This document shows positions 1 through 8,500 of a stretch of DNA of 64,000 nt, piece by piece (positions within the stretch are counted from its first letter, which is position 1; each line of letters begins with the position of its first letter). The notes under the pieces were generated by a model. That model did no database searches. It saw nothing but the letters and a program-made list of their open reading frames with translations, and was not told where the DNA came from. Both the position numbers and the translations under genes were made by a program. This DNA is from Nocardioides luteus (GTDB lineage Bacteria; Actinomycetota; Actinomycetes; Propionibacteriales; Nocardioidaceae): contig NZ_JZDQ02000033.1 in assembly GCF_000960475.2 (NCBI RefSeq), forward strand, positions 1-64,000. The letters run 5' to 3'.

Positions 1-84
1 GGCCGACGGGACTGACGCCTCGGCCGACGGGACTGACGCCTCGGCCGACGGGACTGACGCCTCGGCCGACGGGACTGACGCCTC
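1..84. repeat. Four perfect tandem copies of a 21-bp unit
   Basis: Four identical 21-bp copies run 1-21, 22-42, 43-63 and 64-84; each begins GGCCGACGGGACTGACGC. The array is cut by the window start, so the real copy number is unknown. It ends 8 nt before the stop codon of the minus-strand HNH gene, so it lies directly 3' of that gene. A diverged version of the same unit lies at 4136-4258, again against gene ends. A role as transcription-end or cruciform element is inference. Confidence 0.95.
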
Positions 85-92
85 GGCGGGGG

Positions 93-743
93 TCAGCGGG
101 CGCGGGTCACCGAGACGGTCTGGCTGCCGCAGCCGTTGGCGGAGGTGAGGTTGGTGAGGGCCGACTTCTCGGTGCTGTCGACGGAGAGACGCCAGCGGAT
201 CTTCACCGAGACGAACTCCTTCAGGTAGCGGCACTTCTGCTGTGCGGGCATCCACTCGGCCGGGTCCTGGTCGCCCTTGGCCTGGTTGACGTTGTCGGTG
301 ACGCCGACGAGGGAGCCGTAGAAGCCGAGGTCGTTGGCGTAGTCGCGCCGCTCGGTCGAGGTCCAGGTGCGGGCGCCGGAGTCCCAGGCCTCAGCGAGCG
401 GGACCATGTGGTCGATGTCGATGTCGCTGGTGGCGGTCCAGGAGACACCGTCGTAGTAGGAGTACCAGCGGCCGCCCGACAGCGAGCAGCTCGAGCCGAC
501 GGTGGGGGCCTCCTCGGCCTCCGCGATCAGCACCTCGTTGCGGGTGTTGCAGCCGTCGCCGTCGGCGTCGATCCAGTGCTGGAAGAGGTCACGGCTGTAG
601 CCGGTGCGGTTCTCGGCCGCGACGGGGAGGTCGCCGATGGCGGTGGAGAGCGGCTGGGAGTAGGACTCGGCGTGTGCTGCCGCCGGGATCGTGAGCGGCA
701 CGAGGGCGCCGCAAGCAAGGATGAACAGGCCACGGAGTTTCAT
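93..743 (-). CDS. Secreted HNH endonuclease family protein (DUF1524-like)
   Basis: 216 residues. The N-terminus (MKLRGLFILACGALVPL..., cleavage near AAAHA) is a typical Sec signal peptide, so the protein should be exported. The core DIDIDHMVPLAEAWDSGA followed by RRDYANDLG and VTDNVNQAKGDQDP is the DUF1524/HNH family fold, in which the His of DHMVPL and the downstream Asn/Asp form the metal-dependent nuclease centre. Related actinobacterial secreted nucleases are usually assigned extracellular DNA degradation; substrate cannot be read here. ATG start with GGGAGAC upstream. The gene ends against the 21-bp repeat array. It stands alone, with no obvious immunity gene beside it. Confidence 0.85.
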   Translation of the reverse strand: MKLRGLFILACGALVPLTIPAAAHAESYSQPLSTAIGDLPVAAENRTGYSRDLFQHWIDADGDGCNTRNEVLIAEAEEAPTVGSSCSLSGGRWYSYYDGVSWTATSDIDIDHMVPLAEAWDSGARTWTSTERRDYANDLGFYGSLVGVTDNVNQAKGDQDPAEWMPAQQKCRYLKEFVSVKIRWRLSVDSTEKSALTNLTSANGCGSQTVSVTRAR

Positions 744-787
744 GGGGGTCTCCCGAGGTGAGGTGTTCGGTCGCCCCTAGACGATGC

Positions 788-844
788 CGCGTTTTACGCG
801 CCCCGTGTAACGCGGTTACCAGATGTTTCGAGAAGTTCACCCAG
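788..844. repeat. Direct repeat A flanking the MBL gene
   Basis: About 55 bp that closely match 1679-1734. Shared blocks are GCGTTYTACGCGCC and ACCAGATGTTYCGAGAAG followed by TTCAYCCA (Y marks variable positions). This copy sits between the metallo-hydrolase gene (3' side) and the HNH gene (5' side). An internal CCGCGTT/AACGCGG inverted repeat could form a small hairpin. Confidence 0.75.
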
Positions 845-852
845 GGGCGCGA

Positions 853-1665
853 TCACGCCGAGACGAACGGCTCCGTCAGGTGCGGCGTCGCCAGGTGAAG
901 CGTGGCGGCGGCTTCGCGGCTGAGCAGGCGCTCCCTCGAGTGCCTGGCCGCCTCGGGGTCGACCTCGTGCGCGTAGGCGAGCTCGGGGTGGAGCAGTTGG
1001 AGCGCGTGTACGAGGAGGTCGCCGGTGACGAGCGCCAGCTCGCGCCCCTCGGCGACCAGCACGCTCTGGTGCCCCGGCGTATGACCGGGGGTGGCGACCG
1101 CGCGCCCGGTGCGCAGGGGCGTGTCGCCGTCGAGGAGCCGGAGCCGACCGGCCGCCGTGAGCGGGTCGGTGAGAGTCTCGCGAAGCTGGGGGTTGAGCGC
1201 GTCGAGCGCGTCGTACTCGGCCCGCTGGAGCAGGTAGTCAGCGTTCGGGAAGTAGGGGCGGCGGTCGCTGGCCTCGGTCACGACCGCCCACCCGACGTGG
1301 TCGGTGTGCAGATGCGTGAGCACCACGGTGTCGACCTCGGCCGCGTCGATACCCGCAGCGACGAGTGAGTCAGGAAGCACACCGGGCACCGGCGCCCACG
1401 ACGCGGCCGGGCCGTCCGCCGGACCGATCCCGGCGTCCACGACAGTGAGGCCCTTGTCGCTGCGGATCGCGTAGGCCCGGAACTGGAGCCGCCAGCGGCC
1501 CTCGGCGTCGACCGCGCCCGGGTCGTAGCGGTCGACCTCGGCCCACTGCGCGGTCGTGGCCTCGGGGAAGGCATCGACGCGCGGAGAGAAGAACGGGCCC
1601 TCGCCGTCGGCGAGGGCGATGATCTCGGTCGAGCCGATCTGGAGGCGCGGAACGCTGGGGGCCAT
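853..1665 (-). CDS. MBL-fold metallo-hydrolase
   Basis: 270 residues from ATG at 1665 (MAPSVPRLQIGS). The metal-binding motif VLTHLHTDHVGW (HxHxDH), the later ATPGHTPGHQS histidine and TGD at the GDLLVH step identify a metallo-beta-lactamase-fold hydrolase of the lactonase/AttM/glyoxalase-II-like group. Substrate is unknown; a cyclic ester or thioester is the usual type. An in-frame ATG at 1728 would add 21 residues, but that stretch lies inside a repeat and overlaps the end of the upstream methyltransferase gene, so I prefer 1665. The gene is bracketed by direct repeats A and B. Confidence 0.85.
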   Translation of the reverse strand: MAPSVPRLQIGSTEIIALADGEGPFFSPRVDAFPEATTAQWAEVDRYDPGAVDAEGRWRLQFRAYAIRSDKGLTVVDAGIGPADGPAASWAPVPGVLPDSLVAAGIDAAEVDTVVLTHLHTDHVGWAVVTEASDRRPYFPNADYLLQRAEYDALDALNPQLRETLTDPLTAAGRLRLLDGDTPLRTGRAVATPGHTPGHQSVLVAEGRELALVTGDLLVHALQLLHPELAYAHEVDPEAARHSRERLLSREAAATLHLATPHLTEPFVSA

Positions 1666-1678
1666 GGCCGCGATCCTG

Positions 1679-1734
1679 CCACGCGTTCTACGCGCCTCGC
1701 GTCGCACCAGATGTTCCGAGAAGTTCATCCAAGT
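1679..1734. repeat. Direct repeat B flanking the MBL gene
   Basis: Second copy of repeat A (788-844), in the same orientation. It covers the last codons of the methyltransferase gene and the 5' side of the metallo-hydrolase gene. The pair therefore brackets the whole metallo-hydrolase gene about 0.9 kb apart. Confidence 0.75.
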
Positions 1735-2929
1735 CGCGCTCGACCAGCTCCTCGGCGCCGCCGTTCCCGTACGCCGCGACCACGGCCCGCAGCCGCGCGC
1801 GGGTGATGTCGGAGACGTACGCCAGGTCGGCCTTGGCCGCGTTCGAGCCCGGCCGGGTGGTCTCGGCGATCTGGACCGACCAGCACGTACGCCGCGTCCC
1901 GTCCTCCACGTTGGCCAGCGCGACCGCGTGGCCGGTGGTGCCGGAGCCGGCGAAGAAGTCGAGGACCCGCGCGTCGGCCGGCATCGTGGCCAGGATCCGC
2001 CGGATCAGGCCGGTCGGCTTCGGCGACTCGAACAGCGGCCCCACCAGCGCCTTCAGCTCCGCGACCGCGGAGTCGGTCGAGCCGATCTCCTCGGCCAGCC
2101 AGATCGTGGTGAGCTTCTTGCGCCGCGCATCGCCCGAGGCGTCGCGGGAGAGCCAGTCGCGCTGGTAGACGTCGATCCGCTCGCCCAACTTCCCGCGTAC
2201 GCGACGGCACATCAGGTCGTCGGGACGGGCCGCGATCAGCGGGGCGCTCCACCGCCAGACCGCCGGGCGGCCGTCACCGAAGACCGGCCAGATCTCCTGG
2301 CCGCCGTCGAACGGCTCGACATCGACGCGGCCGGAGTCCGGGTCGCCCCACACCGGGAAGTGGAGCGTACGCGCCGTCGCCGGGTTGAACTTCTTGTTGG
2401 TGTTGCGCAGCGGCAGCCGCCGGTAGTGGCGCCCGTCGTCGGTGACCAGCGGGAAGTCCTGCTCGTTGACGGCCTCGGGGATGCTGGACTCCAGCGCACA
2501 GGACCGGGCGTCCTTGGCGTAGACCAGCAGATACTCGTGGGACGTCGCGAACCCGTTGCCGAGCTGGCGGCCCTTGGGGTTGAGGTTGACCACGATCTGC
2601 GCGAGCTGGTTGCGCTCGTCGAAGACCTCGTCCATCAGGACCTTGAGATGGGCCGCCTCGTTGTCGTCGATGGAGACGTAGATCGCCGCGCGCTCCGACA
2701 TCACAGTGCGCGCCGCCTCCAGCCGGGGCCTCATCATGGCGACCCAGGCCTCGTGGCGGCCCGCCCGCTTGCCGTCCTTCCCGCGCCGGTCGTCGTGGTA
2801 GGCGAAGAGGCTGCCGGTGTTGTAGGGCGGGTCGATGTAGATCAGGTCGAAGGTCTCCCCTGCCACCGAGAGCGCCCGGAGAACGTCGAGGTTGTCGCCC
2901 TCGACGAAGGTGTTCCACGGCTCCCCCAC
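1688..2929 (-). CDS. Site-specific DNA methyltransferase, type III Mod-like
   Basis: 413 residues from GTG at 2929, 10 nt after the upstream lipoprotein stop. Residues run VGEPWNTFVEGDNLDVLRAL, then the catalytic motif IV IDPPYNTGS, and a C-terminal AdoMet motif I LDFFAGSGTTGHAV. Motif IV before motif I is the beta class, as in type III Mod proteins that form N6-methyladenine. No Res helicase-nuclease is encoded beside it, so it looks like an orphan or solitary methylase; sequence specificity cannot be predicted. No good ribosome binding site precedes the GTG, so translation may be coupled to the lipoprotein gene. The last codons lie within repeat B. Confidence 0.85.
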   Translation of the reverse strand: MGEPWNTFVEGDNLDVLRALSVAGETFDLIYIDPPYNTGSLFAYHDDRRGKDGKRAGRHEAWVAMMRPRLEAARTVMSERAAIYVSIDDNEAAHLKVLMDEVFDERNQLAQIVVNLNPKGRQLGNGFATSHEYLLVYAKDARSCALESSIPEAVNEQDFPLVTDDGRHYRRLPLRNTNKKFNPATARTLHFPVWGDPDSGRVDVEPFDGGQEIWPVFGDGRPAVWRWSAPLIAARPDDLMCRRVRGKLGERIDVYQRDWLSRDASGDARRKKLTTIWLAEEIGSTDSAVAELKALVGPLFESPKPTGLIRRILATMPADARVLDFFAGSGTTGHAVALANVEDGTRRTCWSVQIAETTRPGSNAAKADLAYVSDITRARLRAVVAAYGNGGAEELVERDLDELLGTSGATRGA

Positions 2930-2939
2930 GCGGGGAACG

Positions 2940-3482
2940 TTAGCCGACCGGGATATCGGTCGAGAGCAACGCGACCGATCGCTCGGCCACCAGGCACTGG
3001 ATCTTGGTGCTCTTCGGCGGGGTGACGTGGAGGACGACGTCGCTGCCGCTCGTCGAGGCGGTGATGGTGGCCGGGTCCGGCGCCTCGCAGCCGTCGTAGA
3101 CCGTCTGGGCGTAGAGTCGCTGGCCCGCCGGGACCTGCCCGAGCAGCGAGGTCGCCTTCGTGGCGAACGGTTCCTGGAGCGAGGTGCCGAGAGTCGCTGC
3201 GTACGCCTTGATCGCGGCCGCGTCCGGGAGCGGCGTCGCGGTCCTCTCCAGATCACCCTCCGCCGCTCCTCCAGCGGATACCAGGCCGCGGACCGGCTTC
3301 TCCGAGCTGGGCGGCCGGGACGGCTCCGGCTGGGGCTTCGGCTCGGTGGTTCCGGACGGAGACGACGAGGCCGAGGGCGTGGGGCTCGCGGCCGGATCGC
3401 TCGCCTCGTCGGAGGTGCCGCAGGCGGTGACGAGGAGCGCCGTCGCAGCGAGTGCGAGTGGGAGAAGACGCGTGGGGTGCAT
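2940..3482 (-). CDS. Predicted lipoprotein
   Basis: 180 residues from ATG at 3482 (MHPTRLLPLAL); a second in-frame ATG at 3491 is possible. The N-terminus is a lipoprotein signal with lipobox LVTACG, followed by a Ser/Pro/Thr-rich linker (about residues 22-60) and a small domain ending in a pair of cysteines (YDGCEAPD and IQCLVAE) that could form a disulfide. No family is recognised. It is predicted to be membrane-anchored outside the cell. It lies just upstream of the methyltransferase in the same direction, probably co-transcribed, but no functional link is evident. Confidence 0.7.
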   Translation of the reverse strand: MHPTRLLPLALAATALLVTACGTSDEASDPAASPTPSASSSPSGTTEPKPQPEPSRPPSSEKPVRGLVSAGGAAEGDLERTATPLPDAAAIKAYAATLGTSLQEPFATKATSLLGQVPAGQRLYAQTVYDGCEAPDPATITASTSGSDVVLHVTPPKSTKIQCLVAERSVALLSTDIPVG

Positions 3483-3559
3483 ATTCCACATACTCCCCAC
3501 GGCACCCGGCTGTTGCACCCCCGCGGCGCACGTCGTTATCCAGATGGAAGGATCACGCC

Positions 3560-4135
3560 GTGGCCCGCTTCACCCAGGCCGAGCTCCAGACCTACTACGG
3601 CGCCTCGGTTCCCGACCTCCTCCCGGCAGACGACCAACCGCTGCGCCTCCTCTTCGTCGGCATCAACCCCGGCCTGTGGACCGCGGCGACCCAGACCCAC
3701 TTCGCGCACCCGCTCAACCGCTTCTACCCCGCGATCTACCGGGCCGGGATCACCACCCGCCCGATCGACGCCTCCGCGGGGATGACGCCGGAGGACCGCG
3801 ACTACTTCCGGGCCCGGGGCATCGGCTTCACCAACATCGTCCGGCGCGCGACGGCCAAGGCCTCCGAGCTCACCAACGCCGAGCTCAAGGAGGGCGGAGC
3901 CGAGCTGTTCTCCCTGGTCGCACGCCGGAAACCGATCGTCGTCGCGATCGCCGGGATCACCGCCTACCGCACCGCGTTCAACCGCCCCAAGGCCAAGCAG
4001 GGCCGCCAGCCCGAGCCCTTGGCCGGCGCCGAGCTCTGGGTCGTACCCAACCCCTCCGGCCTCAACGCCCACGAGACCGTTCCCAGCCTCGCCGCCGCGT
4101 ACGCCGAGGCCGCCCGTGCCGCCGGCCTGACCTGA
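3560..4135 (+). CDS. mug: Mismatch-specific (G:U/G:T) DNA glycosylase, Mug family
   Basis: 191 residues. GTG start at 3560 is set by a GGAAGG ribosome binding site 8 nt upstream; an open frame continues further upstream but is not needed. LLFVGINPGLWTAATQTHFA is the Mug/TDG active-site loop (GINPG), where the Asn activates water. The C-terminal VPNPSGLNAHET is the helix-clamp NPSG motif that inserts into the DNA minor groove. The family excises U or T opposite G during base excision repair. The gene converges with the coiled-coil protein gene, and their stops are separated by a long inverted repeat. Confidence 0.9.
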   Translation: MARFTQAELQTYYGASVPDLLPADDQPLRLLFVGINPGLWTAATQTHFAHPLNRFYPAIYRAGITTRPIDASAGMTPEDRDYFRARGIGFTNIVRRATAKASELTNAELKEGGAELFSLVARRKPIVVAIAGITAYRTAFNRPKAKQGRQPEPLAGAELWVVPNPSGLNAHETVPSLAAAYAEAARAAGLT

Positions 4136-4258
4136 CCCGCCGAGACGTCACTCCCGTCGGCCGAAGCGTCACTTACGTCGTTCGAGTGCGCACACGCGTG
4201 CCAACTCGGCCGACGTAACTGACGTCTCGGCCGACGCAACTGACGTCTCGGCGGGGGG
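4136..4258. repeat. Large imperfect inverted repeat filling a convergent gene gap
   Basis: The whole 123 nt between two convergent stop codons is a near-symmetric palindrome. The left arm (4136-4189) starts CCCGCCGAGACGTCACT; the right arm (4205-4258) ends CTGACGTCTCGGCGGGGG. Each arm holds two diverged copies of the 21-bp unit seen in tandem at 1-84. The centre is about 15 nt near 4190-4204. It can form a long hairpin in RNA from either strand, consistent with a bidirectional terminator. The shared repeat with 1-84 is seen directly; the function is inference. Confidence 0.85.
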
Positions 4259-5416
4259 TCAGAAACCCGAGGGCGGCTGGGGAAGCTCCGGGACCCCGAG
4301 CTTGGCCAGCAGCGCGACCGCATCGTCGGCCGAGACCCTCGCGGACTGGGAGTGGAGCATGTCGTCGACGGCGAGGTCGACCTCGGAGGTGAGGCAGACG
4401 AGCACGTCCTCGCCCTCGGCCTCGGCCGGCCCCTGGAAGGCGAGCACGGGCAGGTAGGCGAGGTCCAGGGAAGCGGCCTTCTGCAGGAGGCGTACGGCGG
4501 CGAGCACGTCGGCACGGGGATCAGCGACCTCGAGCGGGCGGCCCTCGACGGACGCCGCCCCCTCGGCCGGGACCTCGACCACCCCGGCGGTCGAGGGGAT
4601 GTCGTACTGCTCCACCACGGCGATCCCACCGGGATGCACCACGACGGCCTCGATCTCGCGGCCCGAGACCGGCACGTTGAGCACCACCAGCGCCGACTCG
4701 AGCTGGCCGAGCGCCTGGCGGAGCTTCTCCTCGCCGAAGGTCTCCGGGGCCCCGAGGTCAAGCATCCAGCCGCCCGCGGCGGTAGCCACCCACGTGGCCG
4801 TCTCCTGCTCCTTGAGCGCCATCAGCTTCTCGGCCTCCTGGCGCAGCCGGTCGCGCTCGAGCGCCGCGTCGTGCGCCCGCCGGCGCTCGTCGTCGAGCTC
4901 GGCGCGCAGCATCGCGACCTCGCTCTCGGCCAGCTGCTGCAGCTCGCGGCGCCGCTCCGCCTCCCGGGCACGCTCCTCGGCAGCCTGCTTCTCGGCCCTC
5001 AGCCGGGCGACCTCGAAGCGGCGTACGCCCTCCTCCAGGAGGCCGAGGGTGCGGTCGGAGACCGCGACGTCGGCGCCGGACTCGAGCCGGTCCCGCAGCG
5101 CGCCCCAGTTGACCTCGGGATGGTCGGTGACCAGGGTCTCCAGCACCTTCAGCAGTACGTCACCCTCCACCCCCGCACGCGAGGCCAGCGAGGCCCGGTT
5201 GAACCGAGCCGGCGCGGGAGCCGGGGACGAGGCCGGAGCGAGGCTCCACTGCCCTGGCGGGCCCTCGACGAAGCCACCCGAGGTCAGCACCGCGAGCAGC
5301 TCCTCCTCGGTCAGCAGCACGCGCTTGCCCTTCAAAGCGGCGCGCAGGACCGGCAGGCTCAACGGAGCCCGCAGGCGCAGGATCTCGGCGACGGCCGGCA
5401 TGGAGGATTCAGGCAT
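4259..5416 (-). CDS. Coiled-coil protein with NERD-like C-terminal domain
   Basis: 385 residues. N-terminal residues 1-125 look like tandem small helical domains (LTEEELLAVLTSGGFVEG). A long charged coiled coil follows (about 135-210, rich in RAEK, EAERRR and DDERRR). The C-terminus contains REIEAVVVHPGGIAVVEQYD, which resembles the NERD (nuclease-related) core, but the catalytic E-x-K is replaced by E-Q-Y, so nuclease activity is doubtful. No transmembrane segment. ATG at 5416 has a weak ribosome binding site; ATG at 5401 is an alternative. Function unknown; the NERD call is tentative. Confidence 0.7.
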   Translation of the reverse strand: MPESSMPAVAEILRLRAPLSLPVLRAALKGKRVLLTEEELLAVLTSGGFVEGPPGQWSLAPASSPAPAPARFNRASLASRAGVEGDVLLKVLETLVTDHPEVNWGALRDRLESGADVAVSDRTLGLLEEGVRRFEVARLRAEKQAAEERAREAERRRELQQLAESEVAMLRAELDDERRRAHDAALERDRLRQEAEKLMALKEQETATWVATAAGGWMLDLGAPETFGEEKLRQALGQLESALVVLNVPVSGREIEAVVVHPGGIAVVEQYDIPSTAGVVEVPAEGAASVEGRPLEVADPRADVLAAVRLLQKAASLDLAYLPVLAFQGPAEAEGEDVLVCLTSEVDLAVDDMLHSQSARVSADDAVALLAKLGVPELPQPPSGF

Positions 5417-5513
5417 AGGGGCTGGTTAGGGGGTTGTTCTCGCAGGCGCGGCGATCGTACACCGCAGCACCGACATTCGAGGCCCACCAGCGCGGTTCCG
5501 AACAAAGACGCGA

Positions 5514-5545
5514 AGGCCCCGGACACCGACCGGTGCCCGGGGCCT
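5514..5545 (-). terminator. Hairpin terminator of the subtilisin gene
   Basis: A 14-bp stem (AGGCCCCGGACACC at 5514-5527 with its complement at 5532-5545, one mismatch) and a 4-nt loop, about 10 nt beyond the stop codon of the minus-strand protease gene. There is no clear U-tract, as is common in high-GC actinobacteria. Confidence 0.75.
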
Positions 5546-5555
5546 CGCTGTCGGG

Positions 5556-8500
5556 CTAGCCCAACGGCTTCAGGTCGAAGTTGTAGACGGTCGTCTGACC
5601 AGCCACGATCTGTGCCTTCTTGGTCGCGGGCACGAACCCGTCGGCCGCGACGATCACCTGGAGCGGCGCGTTGGACTTCTGCATCCAGTACCCGTAGGTG
5701 CCGTCCGCCTTCGTCCGGAGCGTCACGTCGTAGGACACACCGTCGAGGGCCACCACCGCGCCCTCGAGCGGCTCACCCGACCCCGTCACCGTGCCCGTGA
5801 TCTTGCCCCAGCCGGAGGGCGCCTTCACGATCATGGTCGCCGGGACCGGCGCCACGGTGTAGGGGGTGTCGTTCCCGATGACCACGTCGGCCGTGTAGGT
5901 ACCCGGCTGGTCGACCGTGGCGTCGAACGTGACGACGGCGGTGACCGACTTGCCCGGCGCCAGCGTGAACGACGGCGGCTGCACGTCCAGCCACGCGACG
6001 CCACCGCCACCGGTCTCACCGGTCACATCGAGGATGATGTTGGAGTCGGGGAACCCGAGCGCCGCGGCGTCGGTCGGCTCCGGCGTACCGCACGCGTCGG
6101 AGGCCAGGTAGGTCGGCGACGTCTCGGCAGCGGGGTTGCCGCCGAAGTAGACCGCCGCACCTGCCACCGAGACGACCAGGATGTCGTCCGGCGCGATCTC
6201 CGCGGAGGCCGCGACCGGCACCGTGTAGGTCGAGCCGAAGTCGCTGGTCACCGTCGTGGTGCCCGACCCGATCGGGGTCAGGTTGGCGAAGGTGAACGCG
6301 GCACCGGCCGGGAGCGTGTAGAGCGTCGCCGTCACCGGCGTGTTCCCGTTGGCCGTCTCTTGGACCGCGAAGCTCACGCTGGTGGGCGTGAAGCCTCCGG
6401 AGATCCCGAAGTCACCCGGCGAGTACGTGCGCAGGATCGTCGTGGTCCCCGAGGGGCACGCGACCGAGCTGGACTGCACGACCTCGTGCGAGCTCGAGTG
6501 GGACAGCGTCGTCTCACCCGCCGGCGTGGGCGCGATCGCGGTGACCGAGGGCTTCTCGGCCGAGCCGCTCTTGCTGCCGGACGCGGAGCTCAGACCGTGC
6601 GCCTTCGACCCGGCACCCGCCTTGGTCTTGACCGCCGTGGCCTTCTTGGTCGCGCTCTTGGTGACGCCGGCCGAGGCGGTCTTGTCCCCGAGGATCACGA
6701 CCTCCTCGCCGGTGGCACCCAGATCGACCTCGACGGGCGCGGACCCGGTGTTGGCGATCTTCAGGTTGCGGGAGACCGAGCCACCCATCGCGAGGCTGGC
6801 GTTGAGCGCCGTCTGGGTGACGGCGAGCCGGCCGGCCTTGAGCTGGGCGTCGGCGGTGGCGGTCGCGTCCTCGGCGACGGTGACGTCGCGGCTGACCGAG
6901 ACGTAGTCGGGCGCGCCGATGCTCACGCCGTACGCACCCGTGACCGTGTCGACGCTGTAGGAGCCGTCGGCGCCGGTCTCGACCGTCTTGGCGGAACCGC
7001 CGGCGGTCGGGGTCAGGGTGACCTCGGCGCCGTCGATGCCGGACTTGGTGTTGTAGTCGGTGACGACACCGGAGACCGTGCCCATCGGGGCCAGGTCGAA
7101 GGTGATCGACATGCCGTCGCTCAGCGACGCGGTGTCGAGCGAGAACTGCGTACCGATCGTGCCGGCGGCGTTCTCGATGCCGATGGTCGCCGAGCCACCC
7201 AGAGCCCGGTCACCGCTGGGGAGGTCCCCGTAGCCCAGCTCGACCCGGCCGTCCTCGAAGAGGGTGACCGAGAAGTCGAGCGGGTCCGTCGTGCTCAGCG
7301 GGACGACGTCACGCCACTCGATGACGAACGCGTCCACGCCGTCGACGGTCGTCGCCCCGGTGAACACGTCCGCCTCACCACGGGCGTCGAGGTCGTCCCA
7401 GAACGGGTAGATCGCCGCGTTCGGCACGCTGACCGACGGGATCGCGCCGTTGTTGAAGGCCGTGCTCGAGGCGAGGAAGTTCAGGTGACCGTTCGAGGCG
7501 ACGTACGCCTTGGTGTAGCTGTCGCCGTAGAGCGGGAAGCTGAACGGCAGGTCCACCGAACCCGCCACGTCGTCACCCTCGAGCCCGAGCGCGGTGGTGC
7601 CGGAACGTACGCCGCTCGAGCCCTCGGAGCAGAAGTACCCGTAGCCGTCGTAGGAGAGGACGACCTTGATGGGGTGGGTCTTGTTGCCCGTGACCTCGAT
7701 CTGCGAGCTCGTCGCCTCGGCGCAGCCCGACCCCTCGGTGAAGATCGTGTACGTCCCCTCCGGAACGCCCGCGAACGAGTAGGTCCCGTCGGCGCCCGCG
7801 GTCGCGGACAGGTTGCCCGGCGACAGCTGGACCTCGGCCCCGGCGATCGGGGCGTCGGTGCTGGCGTTGGTGACGGTGCCGCTGACCGTGTACTTCGGGG
7901 CCTCGGCGAGGTCGAAGTCAACGGTCGTGGTGGCGTCCTCGGTGACGGTCGCGGTCCCGGTCTCGGTGATGAACCCGAAGGCCGAGGTGGTCACCTCGTA
8001 GTCGCCGACGTAGACGTCGGCCGAGAAGTGGCCCTCCGCGTCGGTGGTGAGGGTGCGGTCGAGGGTGTCACCGTCGAGCTCGACGGTCGCGCCCGCGATC
8101 GGGTCGCCGCCGCTGGTGACGGTCCCGGCGACCGTGCCGCCCTCGGCCGGGGCCAGGGCGATCAGGCGCGCCAGGTCGAGGTAGCCCTCGCCGTACACGT
8201 TGTTGTTCTCGGCGGTGCCGCCGCAGGTGGTGTCGTCGACGTCGGTCGCCGCCTCGTTGAGCAGGCGCCGGGTCTCCTCGACGTTGCCGATCAGGGCCGG
8301 GTTGTAGCTCCACAGCGCGGCGACGGCGCCCGCGAGGTGCGGGGCGGCCATCGAGGTGCCGTTGTAGCTGGCGTACCCACCACCCGGGACCGACGAGCGT
8401 ACGTTCACGCCCGGTGCCGCGATGTTGGGCTTGGTCAGCCCGTCCTGACCGGGACCGCGGCCCGAGAACGAGGCCACGGTGCCGGAGGAGTCGACCGCAC

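Noticed and set aside
1666..1728. Upstream ATG start for the MBL hydrolase
   Set aside because: The added residues lie in repeat B and overlap the methylase stop; a better start exists at 1665.
2930..3505. N-terminal extension of the methyltransferase
   Set aside because: It reads the lipoprotein gene out of frame and is Arg/Ser/Pro-rich.
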